Position numbers and translations under genes: made by a program
Part shown: positions 53,675-62,054 of the stretch, piece after piece
How positions within the stretch are numbered: the first letter of the stretch is position 1
How the letters are laid out: each line of letters opens with the position of its first letter
Notes under the pieces: model-generated
Seen by the model: only the letters and a program-made list of their open reading frames with translations
Database searches by the model: none
Told to the model about the DNA's origin: nothing
Origin: Streptomyces sp. NBC_00525
Lineage (GTDB): Bacteria; Actinomycetota; Actinomycetes; Streptomycetales; Streptomycetaceae
Assembly (NCBI RefSeq): GCF_036346595.1
Contig: NZ_CP107835.1
Coordinates: 62,001-126,000, forward strand
Length of the DNA stretch: 64,000 nucleotides
Reading direction: 5' to 3'

Positions 53675-54364
53675 TCAGAGGTGGTCGCCCGGCGTGCCGA
53701 TGGCCTCGGCGGCTTCCCGTACGTACGGGAGTGCTCGTTCGGCGAGTTCCGGGTCCGAGGTGACGACGTTGATCGCGGCGCGGACCGGCCAGCCGGGCAG
53801 GGGTGCGGCGACGCCGTGGGCGCCGGCGTTGACCTCGCCGTGGGTGATGACGTGGCCGGCCTCGCGGATGGCCTGGACGCGCTCGGGTTCGGCGGCGCGC
53901 GGGGGGCCGGAGGCCAGGGCGGCCAGGCCGCCGGAGCCGTGGTCGAGGGGGTCGCGGCTGCCCTTGCGGTACCAGAACAGCGGGCCGTCCGTGGGAGGTT
54001 CGGCGACGACCGTGGTGACGGCGACGGCGCCGATGGCCTCGACCAGGCTGGCGGTGGCGTCCAGCCGGCGGGCGAGGCGCTGGAGGACGGGTTCGGCGAC
54101 GGTACGCAGGCTGGGGCCGGGCACGCCGACGAGGCCGGGCACGGCCGGGCCCACCGTGTAGCGGCCGTCGTCGTCGCGCGCGGCGAACCCGGTCCGGTGC
54201 AGGGAGACGAGCAGGCGGTGCGCGATGGAGCGGTGGAAGCCCGTCGCCGCCGCCACCTGGCTGGTGTTCAGCCCCTCGGGGTGGCGGCCCAGTTCGACGA
54301 GGATCGCGAGTCCGCGTTCCAGGGTCTGCGAGCCGCCGCCCTCCGGTTCGTTCGGTGGGGTCAC
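53675..54364 (-). CDS. IclR-family transcriptional regulator
   Basis: GTG at 54364 overlaps the fumarylacetoacetase stop (GTGA); 229 residues. N-terminal winged HTH (SQVAAATGFHRSIAHRLLVSLHRTG) and a C-terminal effector domain with ASLVEAIGAVAVTTVVAEPP and VNAGAHGVAAPLPG. It is the last gene of the tyrosine/aromatic operon and probably represses it until an aromatic intermediate binds; a half-site array lies upstream of the operon. Confidence 0.88.
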   Translation of the reverse strand: MTPPNEPEGGGSQTLERGLAILVELGRHPEGLNTSQVAAATGFHRSIAHRLLVSLHRTGFAARDDDGRYTVGPAVPGLVGVPGPSLRTVAEPVLQRLARRLDATASLVEAIGAVAVTTVVAEPPTDGPLFWYRKGSRDPLDHGSGGLAALASGPPRAAEPERVQAIREAGHVITHGEVNAGAHGVAAPLPGWPVRAAINVVTSDPELAERALPYVREAAEAIGTPGDHL

Positions 54365-55593
54365 GGGGTCTCGTCCGGCAGCGGCTGGATCGTGGGGAGG
54401 ATCGTGCCGCGGACCTCGCCCAGGCCGATGCGGCCGCGCGCGCCGGGTGCCGAGTAGCGCAGGACGACCTCGTCGCCGTCCTGGAGGAAGGTGCGCTCCT
54501 CGCCGCCGGCCTTCCAGGTCTCCCGGCCGCCCCAGGACAGCTCCAGGAACGAGCCGCGCTGCTCCTTCTCCGGCCCGGAGATGGTGCCCGACGCGTAGAA
54601 GTCGCCGACGCGCAGGGAGGCGCCGTTGACGGTGAGGTGGGCGAGCATCTGCGCGGGCGACCAGTACATGGAGGCGTACGGGGGGCGCGAGACGACGGTG
54701 CCGTTGACCTCGATCTCGACGTCGATGTCGTAGCCGGACGGGCCCTGCTCCCGCAGGTAGGGCAGGACGGCGGGCTCCTGGCCGGGCAGTTCGGTGCGGG
54801 CGTGTTCGAGGGCGGCGAGCGGGGTGACCCAGGCGCTGACGGTGGTCGCGAAGGACTTGCCGAGGTTGGGGCCCAGCGGGACGTACTCCCATGCCTGGAT
54901 GTCGCGCGAGGACCAGTCGTTGACGCCGGTGACGCCGAAGACGGTGTCGGTGAACTCGGCGGTGGAGACGCGCTGCCCGAGCGGGACGGTTCGGCCGACG
55001 ACGAAGCCGAGTTCGGCCTCGATGTCCAGGCGCAGCGACGGGCCGAAGGTGGGCGCCGGGTCGGTGGGGGCCTTGCGCTGTCCGGCGGGGCGGTGCACGG
55101 GGGTGCCGGAGACGACGATGGAGCCCGCGCGGCCGTGGTACGCGACCGGCAGGTGGCGCCAGTTGGGCATCAGCGCGTCACCGTCGGGGCGGAAGATCCG
55201 GCCGACGTTGGTGGCGTGGTCCACGGAGGCGTAGTAGTCGACGTAGTCGCCGACCTCGAAGGGCAGGTGCAGGGTCGCGTCGGCCAGCGGCACGAGCCGC
55301 ACGTCGTCGCGGTGCGCGGTGTCGGTGAGCAGCTCGGTCGCCCAGGCGCGAACCTCGGCCCAGGTCGCCGGTCCTGCGGCCATGAGCGGGTTGAGCGCGG
55401 GGGCGTCGAGGAGCGGCGTCCAGTCGGGGCGCAGGGCGGTGGCCGCGGCGCCGAGGTCGAGGACGTGGTCGCCGATCCGGACGCCGATGCGGGGGGTGGT
55501 GCCGGTGGTGGAGAAGACGGCGTACGGGAGGTTGTCGACGTCGTAACCGCTGCCGGCCGCGGCATCGACCCAGGTGACGGGGTGAGCGTGCAT
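54361..55593 (-). CDS. fumarylacetoacetase
   Basis: ATG at 55593 with GAAGGG eight bases upstream; 410 residues, as expected for FAH. The enzyme splits fumarylacetoacetate to fumarate and acetoacetate, last step of tyrosine/homogentisate catabolism. Conserved segments include YVDYYASVDHATNVGRIFR (catalytic His region), AELGFVVG and NDWSSRDIQAWEYVPLGP with the metal-binding Asp, and LTVNGASLRVGDFYASGTISGP. Homogentisate dioxygenase is not in the window; the neighbouring 281-residue protein and IclR regulator complete the operon. Confidence 0.93.
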   Translation of the reverse strand: MHAHPVTWVDAAAGSGYDVDNLPYAVFSTTGTTPRIGVRIGDHVLDLGAAATALRPDWTPLLDAPALNPLMAAGPATWAEVRAWATELLTDTAHRDDVRLVPLADATLHLPFEVGDYVDYYASVDHATNVGRIFRPDGDALMPNWRHLPVAYHGRAGSIVVSGTPVHRPAGQRKAPTDPAPTFGPSLRLDIEAELGFVVGRTVPLGQRVSTAEFTDTVFGVTGVNDWSSRDIQAWEYVPLGPNLGKSFATTVSAWVTPLAALEHARTELPGQEPAVLPYLREQGPSGYDIDVEIEVNGTVVSRPPYASMYWSPAQMLAHLTVNGASLRVGDFYASGTISGPEKEQRGSFLELSWGGRETWKAGGEERTFLQDGDEVVLRYSAPGARGRIGLGEVRGTILPTIQPLPDETP

Positions 55594-55643
55594 GTGTGGA
55601 GCCCTTCGGTGACGGGAAGCGGGTTGCGGCGGTCGGGCGGCTG

Positions 55644-56489
55644 TCAGGCGGTGGGGTCGAGGAGGCCCAGGGCCGCCAGGTCCTCCAGCGGTTCGAGCAC
55701 GCTGCAGGAGCCGTACGAGGTGAAGGCCGCCCGTGCCGCGATGATCTCGGCGGGCGGGAGCGCGGAGACCGCGCGGGCCAGCGCCTCCGGGTCGCGCTCG
55801 GTGAGGTCGGCCCGGACGACGGGCAGGGGCGCTCCGGCGCAGGCCCGCGCCGTGGCGAGAAGCACGTTGAGATAGCCGTGGTGCTCGAAGCCGGTGGCGG
55901 GGGCGGTGTGCCGGACCGCGTGATGGAGCCCGGCCGTGCACTTGAAGGCGATGTCCGCCGCGACGGTGTCGCGAATCCACACCGCCACCTCGTCCTCGGT
56001 GGGAAAGGCTGCGGCCTCGGTGCCTCCGGTACGGAACTTCAGCCGGAAGCCGTGGCGTACGGCGGAGGCGAGGGCCTGCTCCCACGCGGGCGCGCCGGGG
56101 CGCGGGGCCTCGATGTACACCGCGCCGGGCAGGTCGAGCGCGGCCAGACCGTCGATCTGGGGGCGCAGGGGCTGCGCGGGGTCCGGTTTGATCTCCAGCG
56201 CGGCGGGAACGAGGCGGTCGCTCGCGGCGAGGGTGGCCAGGACGGCGGGGATCGCGGCGGGTCCGGCCACCACGCTCACCCGCATGCCGTCGGGGAACAG
56301 GTCGGGTCCGGCGAGCCCGGTCAGCTCACCGAGCCGGTCCGCGCCGATGACGAAGGGGCCGACGAGCCCGGCGTGGGCGGACGCGAGGTGTTCGGCGTGC
56401 GCGGCGACGGCCTGCGGGAGCGGGGCCAGACCGGGCGGGAAGATGGCGGCGTCGTCCACGAGACGGCGGAAGGCGAGAGGTAGGGGCAC
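55644..56489 (-). CDS. conserved hypothetical protein of the aromatic-catabolism operon
   Basis: GTG at 56489; 281 residues. No catalytic motif is recognised. The sequence is Ala/Leu/Pro-rich with short repeated beta/alpha units (VGPFVIGADRLGELTGLA, GAVYIEAPRPG, FRLKFRTGGTEAAAFPTEDEV), reminiscent of a TIM-barrel-like fold. Adjacent genes are fumarylacetoacetase (50-base gap) and IclR, so an associated role in aromatic breakdown, such as a decoupled or accessory step, is inferred. Confidence 0.65.
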   Translation of the reverse strand: MPLPLAFRRLVDDAAIFPPGLAPLPQAVAAHAEHLASAHAGLVGPFVIGADRLGELTGLAGPDLFPDGMRVSVVAGPAAIPAVLATLAASDRLVPAALEIKPDPAQPLRPQIDGLAALDLPGAVYIEAPRPGAPAWEQALASAVRHGFRLKFRTGGTEAAAFPTEDEVAVWIRDTVAADIAFKCTAGLHHAVRHTAPATGFEHHGYLNVLLATARACAGAPLPVVRADLTERDPEALARAVSALPPAEIIAARAAFTSYGSCSVLEPLEDLAALGLLDPTA

Positions 56490-56519
56490 ATCCGCACCCT
56501 AGCGGAGCGCCTTCGCAAT

Positions 56520-56593
56520 AAGAACAACCGCCGTTCTTTTATCGGGCATGCCGTTCTCTTGGGGCAGGCTGTTCCCTTGGGCAGGCCGTTCTT
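56520..56593 (-). promoter_or_regulatory. IclR-type operator with repeated GTTC half-sites
   Basis: AAGAAC-N7-GTTCTT forms an inverted repeat at 56520-56538, just before the GTG at 56489. GTTCT/C-containing half-sites repeat at 56533, 56553, 56571 and 56588 (17-20 bases apart). The periodic layout upstream of the FAH operon suggests a multimeric operator for the operon's IclR regulator. Confidence 0.55.
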
Positions 56594-56676
56594 TCGGCGG
56601 GTACGCGCACGGCGCGGTCAGAGCCCGGCGGGACGAGGCAGGGGCCGGCTCCCGAGGGAACCGGCCGGGTCGCCGG

Positions 56677-57024
56677 TCAGCCGAAGACGACGGAGCGCAC
56701 CTTCAGCCGCTCGCTGGCGCCACCCGTGAAGGGGCGCAGCCGGAACACATCGCCCTGGCAGTTCGCCTCGCTGAACACCGTGGCCCAGGCGTCGGTGCGG
56801 TTCTTCGGGGAGTGAGCCGGCTCGGGGTTGTCCTCGCCGACGCCGGGAAGGTTGAGGCACACGTCGCTGTCGGGGTTGTTCAGGAAGCCCGACGCCTCGT
56901 AGCCCTCGACGGTCACGTAGTCGTAGCGGAACTGGCCCGTGGCGGCCGAAGCGGGTGCGGCGGAGACGGTGACGGCGAGCAGGGCGGCACCGAGGACGGT
57001 GGTGAGGCCGGAGCGCAGACGCAT
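56677..57024 (-). CDS. small secreted protein with crystallin-like motif
   Basis: ATG at 57024; 115 residues. Sec signal ends near APASA-AT (28). The C-terminal NCQGDVFRLRPFTGGASERLKVRSVVF resembles a beta/gamma-crystallin Greek-key or I36-type inhibitor strand pattern, with two Cys likely bonded. Several Streptomyces small secreted proteins of this kind are protease inhibitors or cell-wall associated; no firm family. It lies next to another small secreted gene. Confidence 0.6.
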   Translation of the reverse strand: MRLRSGLTTVLGAALLAVTVSAAPASAATGQFRYDYVTVEGYEASGFLNNPDSDVCLNLPGVGEDNPEPAHSPKNRTDAWATVFSEANCQGDVFRLRPFTGGASERLKVRSVVFG

Positions 57025-57215
57025 GACCAAGTCTTTCTGCTGACGGGATGATTGCCGCGCCGATCTTGCCCCGCGGCTCTGCCCCCGCCGGTCCGTTGTC
57101 ACTCGTACGCATGATGCGGAAACGACACTGCGCCCCCGACATTCCCCCGACCGGCCCTGTCGCGCGGGGTCGGGGCTTCCCCCACCACCGGGAGGGGTGG
57201 GGGAAGCCGCGGGTT

Positions 57216-57770
57216 TCAGCAGGGGCGGATGTGGAAGACCGGGGTCCAGGAGGCGGTGCCGGAGCCCTTGGCCACGTGGGACCAGCGTTCGCTGCCGTCG
57301 CTGTTGTAGAAGCGTGCGCGGGTGCCGGAGGTCTGGTTGTTGTTGAAGGTGCCGTCGCCGACACCGTTGAAGTCGTAGTAGCCGCAGTAGTAGTAGTCGT
57401 AGACGGCTCCGGTGCCGTCCTTGATGCACAGGTGCCCGTTGGCGCAGGCCAGCGCCGCGTTCGGGGAGGCCAGGTTGCGGGTTTCGGTCTGTCCGGGGAC
57501 GGGGAGCGTGGCGGTTCCGCCGGGGATGTCGAGGGCGTTCGCCGATGTCTGGTGGGCGCGGGGCTCCTGGGCGAGCATCGCGTCCATCTGCCGCTGGAGC
57601 TGTCCGGCCTGCTGGTCGGTGAGACCGGCGGCCCGCGCCTGTGCGGCGTAGGTCTGCTGCTGGTTCGGGGCGGTGGGGTTCACGGCGTGAGCGGACAGGG
57701 CCGGGCCCGCGACGAGGGCCGCGACGGCGGCCATCAGTCCGACGGACCGGCGGAACGAGACACGCTTCAA
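57216..57770 (-). CDS. secreted peptidase-inhibitor I36-like protein
   Basis: TTG at 57770 is chosen because GGAGA lies five bases upstream (184 residues); a GTG at 57763 would give almost the same protein. The Sec signal ends near AHA-VN. A Gln-rich helix (residues ~35-65) precedes a Cys-containing region CANGHLCIKDGTGAVYDYYYC, followed by Tyr/Asn-rich repeats, similar to I36/SMI-type inhibitors from Streptomyces. Target protease unknown. Confidence 0.6.
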   Translation of the reverse strand: MKRVSFRRSVGLMAAVAALVAGPALSAHAVNPTAPNQQQTYAAQARAAGLTDQQAGQLQRQMDAMLAQEPRAHQTSANALDIPGGTATLPVPGQTETRNLASPNAALACANGHLCIKDGTGAVYDYYYCGYYDFNGVGDGTFNNNQTSGTRARFYNSDGSERWSHVAKGSGTASWTPVFHIRPC

Positions 57771-58021
57771 GGTCTTCTCCCTGGGTTGGCCGTGCGCCTC
57801 TTTGAGGAGCACGGCCACACTTCCCAACTGGGCCCCGAATCAAGGGACATAGTGGCTATGTTCACCGTTAAGTGGCGCAGATGCCTTTTTTCGCACGCGC
57901 AGAAATTCACCGAGCAGCTGTGTCAATGCCGGGCCGGGAAATCGCGCCCCCGCCCATGACCACCGGCTCCGGTCCGGGCGAACCGTTCACGCCGTCGAGG
58001 GCGCCCCTGCAAGATGGGAAC

Positions 58022-58765
58022 GTGAGTGCAACGAACAGCCGCGAGTCCGCTCCGGCCATCAGCCTGTCCAAGGTGATCGAGTACGCGCCCGACCTGGTGC
58101 CCCACTACGAGGCGGCGGGCAGCAGCGTACGGGCTCACGGGCTTGAAGGGACGCGGGCCGCCGTCTACCTGGTGCTGGACCGCAGCGGATCGATGCGTCC
58201 GTACTACCGGAACGGCACCATGCAGCGCCTGGCCGAACAGGTCCTGTCGCTGTCGGCGCACCTCGACGACGACGGGATCGTCCCGGTGGTGTTCTTCTCC
58301 ACGGACGTGGACGGCTCCACCGATCTGGTGCTCGGCCGGCACCGGGGGCACGTCGACAAGCTGCACGAGAACCTCGGCCACATGGGCCGTACGAACTACC
58401 ACTGGGCGATGGACGAGGTCATAGACCACTACCTCGCCTCCGGCAGTACGGCCCCCGCGCTGGTCGTCTTCCAGACGGACGGCGGGCCGACCAGCAGGCG
58501 CGCCGCCGAGCAGTACCTGTGCAAGGCGGCCCGGCTGCCCCTGTTCTGGCAGTTCATCGGGTTCGGCGACCCCGACGACAACGAGTTCGCGTTCCTGCGC
58601 AAGCTCGACACCCTCGACGTCCCGGCCCGCCGGGTCGTCGACAACGCCGGCTTCTTCCACGCCGGCCGGACGCCGGGGGCCGTGCACGACGACGTGCTGT
58701 TCGACCAGTTGCTCCAGGAGTTCCCGGAGTGGCTGGAGTCCGCGCGCGACGCGGGGGTGTTGTAG
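58022..58765 (+). CDS. vWA-domain protein with MIDAS motif
   Basis: GTG at 58022 (247 residues); an upstream ATG at 57957 is possible. von Willebrand factor A domain with MIDAS DRSGSM at 53-58 (Asp53, Ser55, Ser57) and the downstream FQTDGGPTS site. The layout (SKVIEYAPDLVPHYEAAG start and FWQFIGFGD) matches the TerF-like/tellurium resistance-associated vWA proteins of actinomycetes, yet no TerD genes are adjacent, so a role in stress protein complexes is inferred. Confidence 0.82.
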   Translation: MSATNSRESAPAISLSKVIEYAPDLVPHYEAAGSSVRAHGLEGTRAAVYLVLDRSGSMRPYYRNGTMQRLAEQVLSLSAHLDDDGIVPVVFFSTDVDGSTDLVLGRHRGHVDKLHENLGHMGRTNYHWAMDEVIDHYLASGSTAPALVVFQTDGGPTSRRAAEQYLCKAARLPLFWQFIGFGDPDDNEFAFLRKLDTLDVPARRVVDNAGFFHAGRTPGAVHDDVLFDQLLQEFPEWLESARDAGVL

Positions 58766-58865
58766 GGCGGAGGGTGTGCGGCGCGGCGGGTGATGTGACG
58801 CGGTGGGCGGTGGTTCCCGGCCGCCGGCGCTGGTGCCGGCGACCGGGTGTGTGAAGCATGGAGGG

Positions 58866-59813
58866 GTGAAGAACCTCAGCGATGCGCTCTCCCCCGAACC
58901 TGTTCCCGTACCTGTTCCCGCTCCCTCGGATGTGTCGGCGGCCGCCGACAGAATTCGCCCGTACGCCCGCCGTACGCCGCTGCTCGATCTGGAGGTGGAC
59001 GGCCGCCGGGTGCTGCTGAAGCTGGAGTACCTCCAGCGCAGCGGCTCGTTCAAGCTGCGCGGTGCGCTCAACGCGCTGCTCGCCATGGCCCCGGACGACC
59101 ATGTCGTGGCGGCGTCCGGCGGCAACCACGGGCTGGCGGTGGCGACGGCGGCGTCGCTGCTCGGCAGGTCCGCGACGGTCTATGTGCCGGTGACGGTGCC
59201 GGAGGCGAAGGCCCGCCGGATCGAGGCCGCCGGGGCGCGGCTCGTCCGGCACGGCGCGAACTTCGCCGAGGCGGCGTCGGCGGCGCTGGACGTGGCCGCG
59301 CGGCCGGGTCACCGGTTCGTGCACCCGTACGACGATCCGGCGGTCATCGTGGGCCAGGGCACGGTGGGCGCCGAGATCGTGGCCGACGAGCCCGCCGTCG
59401 ACACGGTCGTCGCGGCCGTGGGCGGGGGCGGCCTCGCGGCCGGTACGGCGCTGGCGATCGCCGGGCGCACGGTCGTCGCCGCCGAACCGGAGGACTGCCG
59501 CTGCCTGCACGACGCGCTGGCCGCCGGGAAGCCGGTGGACTCCCCCGTCGGGTCCGTGGCCGCTTCGGCCACGGGTGCGAGCCGGGTCGGCGAGGTCGCC
59601 TTCGAGGTCCTGGCCGCCCATGGGGTGACGTCCGTGCTGGTCAGCGACGAGGAGATCCTCGGGGCGCGCGACCTGCTCTGGGAGGAGTGCCGGATCGCGG
59701 TCGAACCGGCCGCCGCCATCTCATTCGCCGCATGGTTGGCCGGCCGCGTTCCGGGGAAGCGGCCGTGCCTGATCATCTGCGGCGCGAACGCCGACTGGAC
59801 GGCGGCGGGGTAG
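58866..59813 (+). CDS. PLP-dependent serine/threonine dehydratase-like enzyme
   Basis: GTG at 58866, 315 residues; an in-frame GTG at 58851 is an alternative. PLP Lys63 in RSGSFKLRGALNA, cofactor-binding SGGNHGLAVA (84-93) and Gly-rich VGGGGLAAGTALA. The length is that of catabolic threonine/serine ammonia-lyases without regulatory ACT domain. It deaminates threonine or serine to the 2-oxo acid; the partner downstream gene is unrelated in sequence. Confidence 0.85.
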   Translation: MKNLSDALSPEPVPVPVPAPSDVSAAADRIRPYARRTPLLDLEVDGRRVLLKLEYLQRSGSFKLRGALNALLAMAPDDHVVAASGGNHGLAVATAASLLGRSATVYVPVTVPEAKARRIEAAGARLVRHGANFAEAASAALDVAARPGHRFVHPYDDPAVIVGQGTVGAEIVADEPAVDTVVAAVGGGGLAAGTALAIAGRTVVAAEPEDCRCLHDALAAGKPVDSPVGSVAASATGASRVGEVAFEVLAAHGVTSVLVSDEEILGARDLLWEECRIAVEPAAAISFAAWLAGRVPGKRPCLIICGANADWTAAG

Positions 59814-59821
59814 GGCGCGGG

Positions 59822-60478
59822 TCAGCCCAGGACGAGCGGAAGCCTGGCCGCCAGGTCGCCCAGTTCCGCCGTCTGCGCGGGCGTCGGTGTACGGCGGCCC
59901 GTACCGATCCGCAGCGCGTCGGCGTCCGGGAGCGAGGCGGGGAACGCGGCGCCCGCGACGGCCTCCAGCGCGGTACGGGCCGCCGCCAGCGTCTCGGCCG
60001 GCGGTTCGGGGGCCGTGGGCAGATGAGCGACCAGGTCCAGGTGGTGCAGGGTGCCTTCGAGGACGTACGCCGTGAGGTAGTCGGCGACGGTGAGGACCTT
60101 GTCCTGGGTGAGGACGCGGGCGGCCGGGTCGGCGAGGCCACCGGCACGGACGGCCGCCGAGCCGACGTCGTCGATGTGGTGCTTGAGCCACCTCGGTTCG
60201 CCGTACGCGGCCGCCAGCCTCGGGATCAGCGCGTCGAGCGGGTCGTCGCCGCTCGGAGGCTCGGTGAGCAGCTCCCAGTAGCCGGGCGCGTCGGTGGTGA
60301 CGGGGGCGCCGGCCGGGGTCACCAGGGTGATCAGTACGTCCTGGGCGTCGATGACCAGATGGCACACCAGGTCCCGGACGAGCCATCCCGTACAGCCGGA
60401 GGGCTGCCCGAAGTCCTCGTCGGGGAGTCCGGCGACGGCGTCGAGCAGCGCCGTCCAGGTCCGTGAGAAGGGATGCAC
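59822..60478 (-). CDS. mycothiol-dependent maleylpyruvate isomerase family (MDMPI/DinB-like) protein
   Basis: GTG at 60478; 218 residues. N-terminal MDMPI/DinB-like four-helix bundle with SGCTGWLVRDLVCHLVIDAQD and a second His cluster in VLEGTLHHLDLVAHL, typical of metal-binding, mycothiol-dependent transferases in actinomycetes. The C-terminal part is a small SCP2-like domain. Substrate not known. Confidence 0.78.
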   Translation of the reverse strand: MHPFSRTWTALLDAVAGLPDEDFGQPSGCTGWLVRDLVCHLVIDAQDVLITLVTPAGAPVTTDAPGYWELLTEPPSGDDPLDALIPRLAAAYGEPRWLKHHIDDVGSAAVRAGGLADPAARVLTQDKVLTVADYLTAYVLEGTLHHLDLVAHLPTAPEPPAETLAAARTALEAVAGAAFPASLPDADALRIGTGRRTPTPAQTAELGDLAARLPLVLG

Positions 60479-60581
60479 GGTGCCACGCTAGAGGACTGCC
60501 GGGGCCGGCCGCCCCGCCCGGGCTCGTGATCCAGGCCGGCCGCACCCGAACCGTCGCCCCCACGCCATCGCCCCCGCGTCG

Positions 60582-61127
60582 TCAGCGCAGGAAGTCCGTC
60601 ACGAACCGTGCGCGCTCCTCGACGGGGACGAGGGGCAGGTGCACCAGCTCGTAGCCGTACGCGGTGTACACGTCGACCATCGACTCGTAGGTGCGCTCGG
60701 CCTGGGCGTAGGACTGTGTGCGTTCCCCGTCCTGTTCGTAGATCTCCGGCCAGGGCGGGGCGATGAGCACGCGGCGGTGGTAGCGGAACGTCTCGGCGGC
60801 GGTGTGGACGTGGTCGGGGACCGGCAGCCCCTCCAGCCGCAGATAGCCCACGACGTCCGGGACACCCCGGTCGAAGAGGACCGGCTCCGCAGAGCCGGCG
60901 GCCATGCGGTAGGAGCGCAGTTCCCAGCTGAGCATCAGTTCGGCGAAGAGCGCGCGATCGGCCCAGGGCAGCGCGGGGCCGCCGATCGCCATCTGGTCCC
61001 GGATGACGCCGCGCCCCGCCTCGACGGAGCGCGCGTACCCCATCCCGTGCAAATGGTCGATCAAGGTGCTCTTTCCGGAGCCGGGGCCTCCGGTGATGAC
61101 GACGAACCGCTCCGAATCCGGAGTCAT
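60582..61127 (-). CDS. AAA-type P-loop ATPase / small nucleotide kinase-like protein
   Basis: ATG at 61127; 181 residues, short for an AAA protein. Walker A GGPGSGKST (13-21), a conserved FDRGVPDVVGYL acid/Arg segment as in AAA_28-type proteins or deoxyadenosine-kinase-like small P-loop kinases, and ERTYESMVDVYTAYGYELV near the end. Not specific enough for a substrate; co-oriented with the AraC regulator gene, separated by 30 bases. Confidence 0.75.
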   Translation of the reverse strand: MTPDSERFVVITGGPGSGKSTLIDHLHGMGYARSVEAGRGVIRDQMAIGGPALPWADRALFAELMLSWELRSYRMAAGSAEPVLFDRGVPDVVGYLRLEGLPVPDHVHTAAETFRYHRRVLIAPPWPEIYEQDGERTQSYAQAERTYESMVDVYTAYGYELVHLPLVPVEERARFVTDFLR

Positions 61128-61157
61128 ACGACGCGACCTCTTTCTCTCCCGTGTCCC

Positions 61158-61988
61158 TCAGCGGCCCGGCCAGGCGATCGGGTCCACGGCGAGGAACGGT
61201 TCGCGCGCCACCGCCGCCGGGGTGGCCCCGGTGAACGCCATGACCTCCCGGTGGAGGTGGGGCTGGTCCGCGTAACCCGTTTCGGCGGCCACCCGGGCCG
61301 CGCCCTCGCCGGCGACCAGGCGGTGGGCGGCGTGGTCGAAGCGGATCAGGCTCGCCGCGCGTTTGGGAGCCAGGCCGAGCTGGGAACGGAAGCGGGACCA
61401 CAGCCGCTTCCGGCTCCAGCCGACCTCGGCGGCGAGTTCCTCGATCCGGACCGTGCCGTGCCCGGCGGTGATCCGCTGCCAGGCCCGCGCCACCTCGGGG
61501 TCCACCGGCGGCCGGGCCGCGTACCGGCGGGCGAGCAGGGCGTCCGCGAGCGCGAAGCGGTCCTGCCAGGAAGGGGTTTCGCCGAGCCGTTCCCGTATCC
61601 GCGACGCCTCGCGGCCCCACAGGGCCTCCAGCGGGACGACGGTGCCGTCGAGTTCGGCGGGAGGGATGCCGAGCACCGCGCGGGCGATCACCGGGGACAG
61701 CCGCACCTGTACGCACTCGACGTTCTCCCCGCGCGCCCGCACCGCTCCCCCGGAGCCGAGTCCGGGGCCGGCCACGAGGCAGCCGCGTTGCGGGTCATCG
61801 GTCGCGGAGTCGAGGACGGGGGCACCGGCGCCGAATTCGAGGAGCAGCGTGACCGCCGGATGCGGGACCATGCGCAGCGCGTCCAGGTCGTGCACGCAAA
61901 ACCCTGCCATGGTGACTCCGGCCACCCGGCTGGGCTGCTGGGGACGGGCGATGTCCCACACGGCCGTGCCGTGCGTGAACGTGTGCAC
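61158..61988 (-). CDS. AraC-family transcriptional regulator
   Basis: GTG at 61988; 276 residues. The C-terminal AraC HTH pair lies at about 175-260: IEELAAEVGWSRKRLWSRFRSQLGLAPKRAASLIRFDHAAH and ARVAAETGYADQPHLHREVMAFTGATPAAVAR. The N-terminal part is a cupin-like/AraC-binding-like domain. Divergent from an alpha/beta hydrolase gene (start codons 67 bases apart), its likely target. Confidence 0.88.
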   Translation of the reverse strand: MHTFTHGTAVWDIARPQQPSRVAGVTMAGFCVHDLDALRMVPHPAVTLLLEFGAGAPVLDSATDDPQRGCLVAGPGLGSGGAVRARGENVECVQVRLSPVIARAVLGIPPAELDGTVVPLEALWGREASRIRERLGETPSWQDRFALADALLARRYAARPPVDPEVARAWQRITAGHGTVRIEELAAEVGWSRKRLWSRFRSQLGLAPKRAASLIRFDHAAHRLVAGEGAARVAAETGYADQPHLHREVMAFTGATPAAVAREPFLAVDPIAWPGR

Positions 61989-62054
61989 CCTCCCATGCTA
62001 CGAGGCGGAACATTCATCCAATACACGGGCGGAGCAGGTGGCGACAGTGGGTTC

